7,720 nt of DNA from JAAAOZ01 sp964496595 (GTDB lineage: Bacteria > Chloroflexota > Anaerolineae > B4-G1 > SLSP01): positions 1 to 7,720 of the forward strand of contig CAZCAI010000189.1 in NCBI GenBank assembly GCA_964496595.1, given 5' to 3'. How positions within the stretch are numbered: position 1 is the first letter of the stretch; every line of letters begins with the position of its first letter. The notes beneath the pieces were generated by a model that saw only the letters and a list, made by a program, of their open reading frames with translations, was not told where the DNA came from and made no database searches. Position numbers and translations under genes: made by a program. Below are positions 6,954 through 7,720 of this stretch, one piece after another.

Positions 6954-7136
6954 AATAAGAAAACTGCGAGGCTGATGAGGGGATGGATATACAACGACAT
7001 GGCTGATGCTCAATCTTTGCCAATTTCTATGGGGCGAGAGATACGCATTCAGCAACTCCACCAGCCCCTTTTCATCAGCCAATAACAATGGTACATCAGC
7101 GACTCGTTCTGTCTCAATCGTTAACTCGGTATTCAT
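6930..7136 (-). pseudogene. 5' remnant of an IS1634-like (DUF4277-type) transposase gene
   Basis: From an ATG at 7136 this reads 68 residues before a stop. The first 45 or so (MNTELTIETERVADVPLLLA, then LVELLNAYLSPHRNWQRLSI) resemble the N-terminus of transposases that begin with 'ETERVDDIPLL...PHGN-x-QGLS', as I recall them from IS1634-type elements of Chloroflexota and relatives. After SISHVVV the similarity stops: the tail YPSPHQPRSFLILLEVPKL does not continue the family, and the other frames offer no clear continuation. A complete enzyme would be several hundred residues. I read it as a truncated relic left beside the sigma gene. A TTG at 7154 in the same frame is a possible but less likely start. 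It could instead be a small unrelated protein. Confidence 0.5.
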
Positions 7137-7275
7137 AACCTGTAGTTTACACAATTTTCATTTCTCGTCCAAATTCAAACGAACCATAAGCTTAAATGCT
7201 TGAAATGTAGACTCATGGCAATTTTTAACGTGAACTGAAATTAGAAGGTGCACAAAGGGACTGTCATCCACCTGT

Positions 7276-7340
7276 AAAAAGCAGAAAGGTAGAAGAGGCG
7301 GATCGGGAACTTGACGTTCCTAATCCGCTCCTTTCTGCTT
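7276..7340 (-). terminator. Long imperfect hairpin with T-run (terminator-like)
   Basis: Outer arms AAGCAGAAAGG (7279-7289) and CCTTTCTGCTT (7330-7340) are perfect complements. Inside, GCGGAT pairs with ATCCGC (7298-7303 / 7323-7328) and GGAAC with GTTCC (7306-7310 / 7316-7320) around a TTGAC loop, with a small internal loop and a bulge of about 7 bases at 7290-7296. On the minus strand the stem runs straight into TTTTTA, as in an intrinsic terminator. No gene directly precedes it in that direction. It may end a small RNA, or it may be a mobile-element remnant. Confidence 0.45.
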
Positions 7341-7405
7341 GCTGGGAAGCAAGATAATAAGTCATTCACGCCGCAAAAAAGCCCGCGTTGATGGTAACGC
7401 CGCGC

Positions 7406-7420
7406 TTATCGTAACGATAA
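7406..7420. repeat. 15-bp perfect palindrome TTATCGT-A-ACGATAA
   Basis: Perfect 7-bp inverted arms around a single central base, of operator type. The short GTAACG is also repeated just to the left (7394-7399). No adjacent promoter or gene makes its role clear. Confidence 0.35.
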
Positions 7421-7497
7421 CACCTTTACTTTGCCTATCGGTTCCGATCATCTCGGTTCGCAAGAGTCTTTCATGCTCCACCTATCTGACGTGCCTA

Positions 7498-7543
7498 ACA
7501 CAACAAGAACCGGCCCGCCCTCTCGCTTCGAGGTCGGGCCGGT
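7498..7543 (-). terminator. Intrinsic terminator of the upstream minus-strand gene
   Basis: ACCGGCCCG (7509-7517) pairs perfectly with CGGGCCGGT (7535-7543). After a one-base mismatch, CCTC (7519-7522) pairs with GAGG (7530-7533) around a 7-base loop. On the minus strand the stem is followed by the T-rich TTCTTGTTGTG. It begins 27 bases after the stop of the partial gene at 7571. The plus-strand side has only GGGGTTT, so the direction is minus. Confidence 0.75.
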
Positions 7544-7570
7544 GGGGTTTCCGGGAGTGCGGAGCGAGAT

Positions 7571-7720
7571 TTAGCTGGTAATGCTGGTAGCCCAGGCGGC
7601 GGCGTTGGTACCGTCCGGCGCGCCGGCAGCAGCGTGGATGCCCAAGTGGAACAGGGTGCGCGCGAGCGCGAAGAGCGTGGCCCCCGCCGGGATGGGAGGA
7701 TCACCCGCGTAGGGGATGCT
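7571..7720 (-). CDS. Unrecognised protein, C-terminal 49 residues only
   Basis: The minus strand is open from the window edge to a TAA at 7573-7571. The tail reads SIPYAGDPPIPAGATLFALA, continues with RTLFHLGIHAAAG and ends GTNAAAWATSITS. It is Ala/Gly/Thr rich, with third positions high in G and C, as in real genes of such a genome. The terminator just after the stop supports it being a genuine gene end. I do not recognise the family, and no catalytic motif or membrane helix is clear. It is separated from the sigma locus by the terminator and the spacer, so it is probably not part of that module. Confidence 0.6.
   Translation of the reverse strand, partial: SIPYAGDPPIPAGATLFALARTLFHLGIHAAAGAPDGTNAAAWATSITS

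Larger units (their letters stand above)
7137..7497. other. Intergenic spacer without a recognisable gene
   Basis: No convincing coding region was found on either strand. The spacer holds a long imperfect hairpin with a T-run (7276-7340), a short hairpin overlapping its base (CTTGCT, GGGA loop, AGCAAG at 7338-7353), and a 15-bp palindrome (7406-7420). A weak stem GCGTT/AACGC (about 7386-7400) is followed on the minus strand by CTTTTTT. The left part (7141-7260) is AT-rich compared with the genes. A 39-codon GTG-started minus-strand frame crosses the palindrome, but it has no good ribosome binding site. Confidence 0.5.

Noticed and set aside
7144..7172. TTGGAC-17 bp-TAAACT on the minus strand as a promoter
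   Set aside because: It matches consensus at only about 3 and 4 of 6 positions, and it would start transcription almost at the transposase-remnant ATG with no leader.
7359..7480. 39-codon GTG-started minus-strand frame across the palindrome
   Set aside because: There is no good ribosome binding site and no recognisable features, and the palindrome and weak terminator-like stem lie inside it.
7339..7581. Plus-strand 80-codon frame
   Set aside because: It runs through the spacer hairpins and the terminator and overlaps the end of the upstream gene; nothing supports coding.

Overview
The window looks like a piece of a moderately GC-rich bacterial genome. Chloroflexota is my best guess. That rests only on the style of the protein families: a divergent ECF-type sigma factor next to a zinc-finger anti-sigma protein and a TPR-CHAT protein, plus a remnant resembling IS1634-type transposases. 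No rRNA or other phylogenetic marker is present. Every gene I can support lies on the minus strand, so the biological order runs from high to low coordinates.

Layout in transcription order: (i) 7720-7571, the last 49 codons of an unrecognised gene, followed by a good intrinsic terminator (7543-7498). (ii) 7497-7137, a gene-poor spacer with a 15-bp palindrome, a short hairpin and a long imperfect hairpin ending in a T-run. (iii) 7136-6930, a 5' remnant of a transposase gene. (iv) 6893-6231, an ECF-like RNA polymerase sigma factor. (v) 6132-5527, a soluble anti-sigma-like protein with an HC2-type zinc finger and a C-terminal beta-sandwich-like domain. (vi) 5530-2666, a 954-residue TPR-CHAT protein with an intact His/Cys dyad, overlapping the anti-sigma gene by ATGA. 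(vii) 2568-1, the first 856 codons of an exported clostripain-like (C11) cysteine peptidase, running off the window edge. This last gene has no complete ORF in the window because its stop lies outside; I read it by translating the reverse complement.

The most interesting signal is a bipartite DNA element found twice, with identical spacing: CGGAAAAA, 12 bp, CGTTA (minus strand), with additional matching flanks. One copy precedes the anti-sigma/CHAT pair and the other precedes the C11 gene. It has the -35/-10 form of an ECF sigma promoter and is the obvious candidate for the target of the sigma factor encoded next door. The sigma gene itself shows no copy.

Taken together the window suggests a self-contained regulatory and proteolytic module: a sigma factor, its probable anti-sigma factor, a cytosolic caspase-like protease that could act on the anti-sigma factor, and an exported clan CD protease as output. 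This resembles in logic the TPR-CHAT/Csx30/RpoE arrangement of type III-E CRISPR loci, but no CRISPR component is visible here. The circuit is inference; the genes, motifs and DNA element are read from the sequence.
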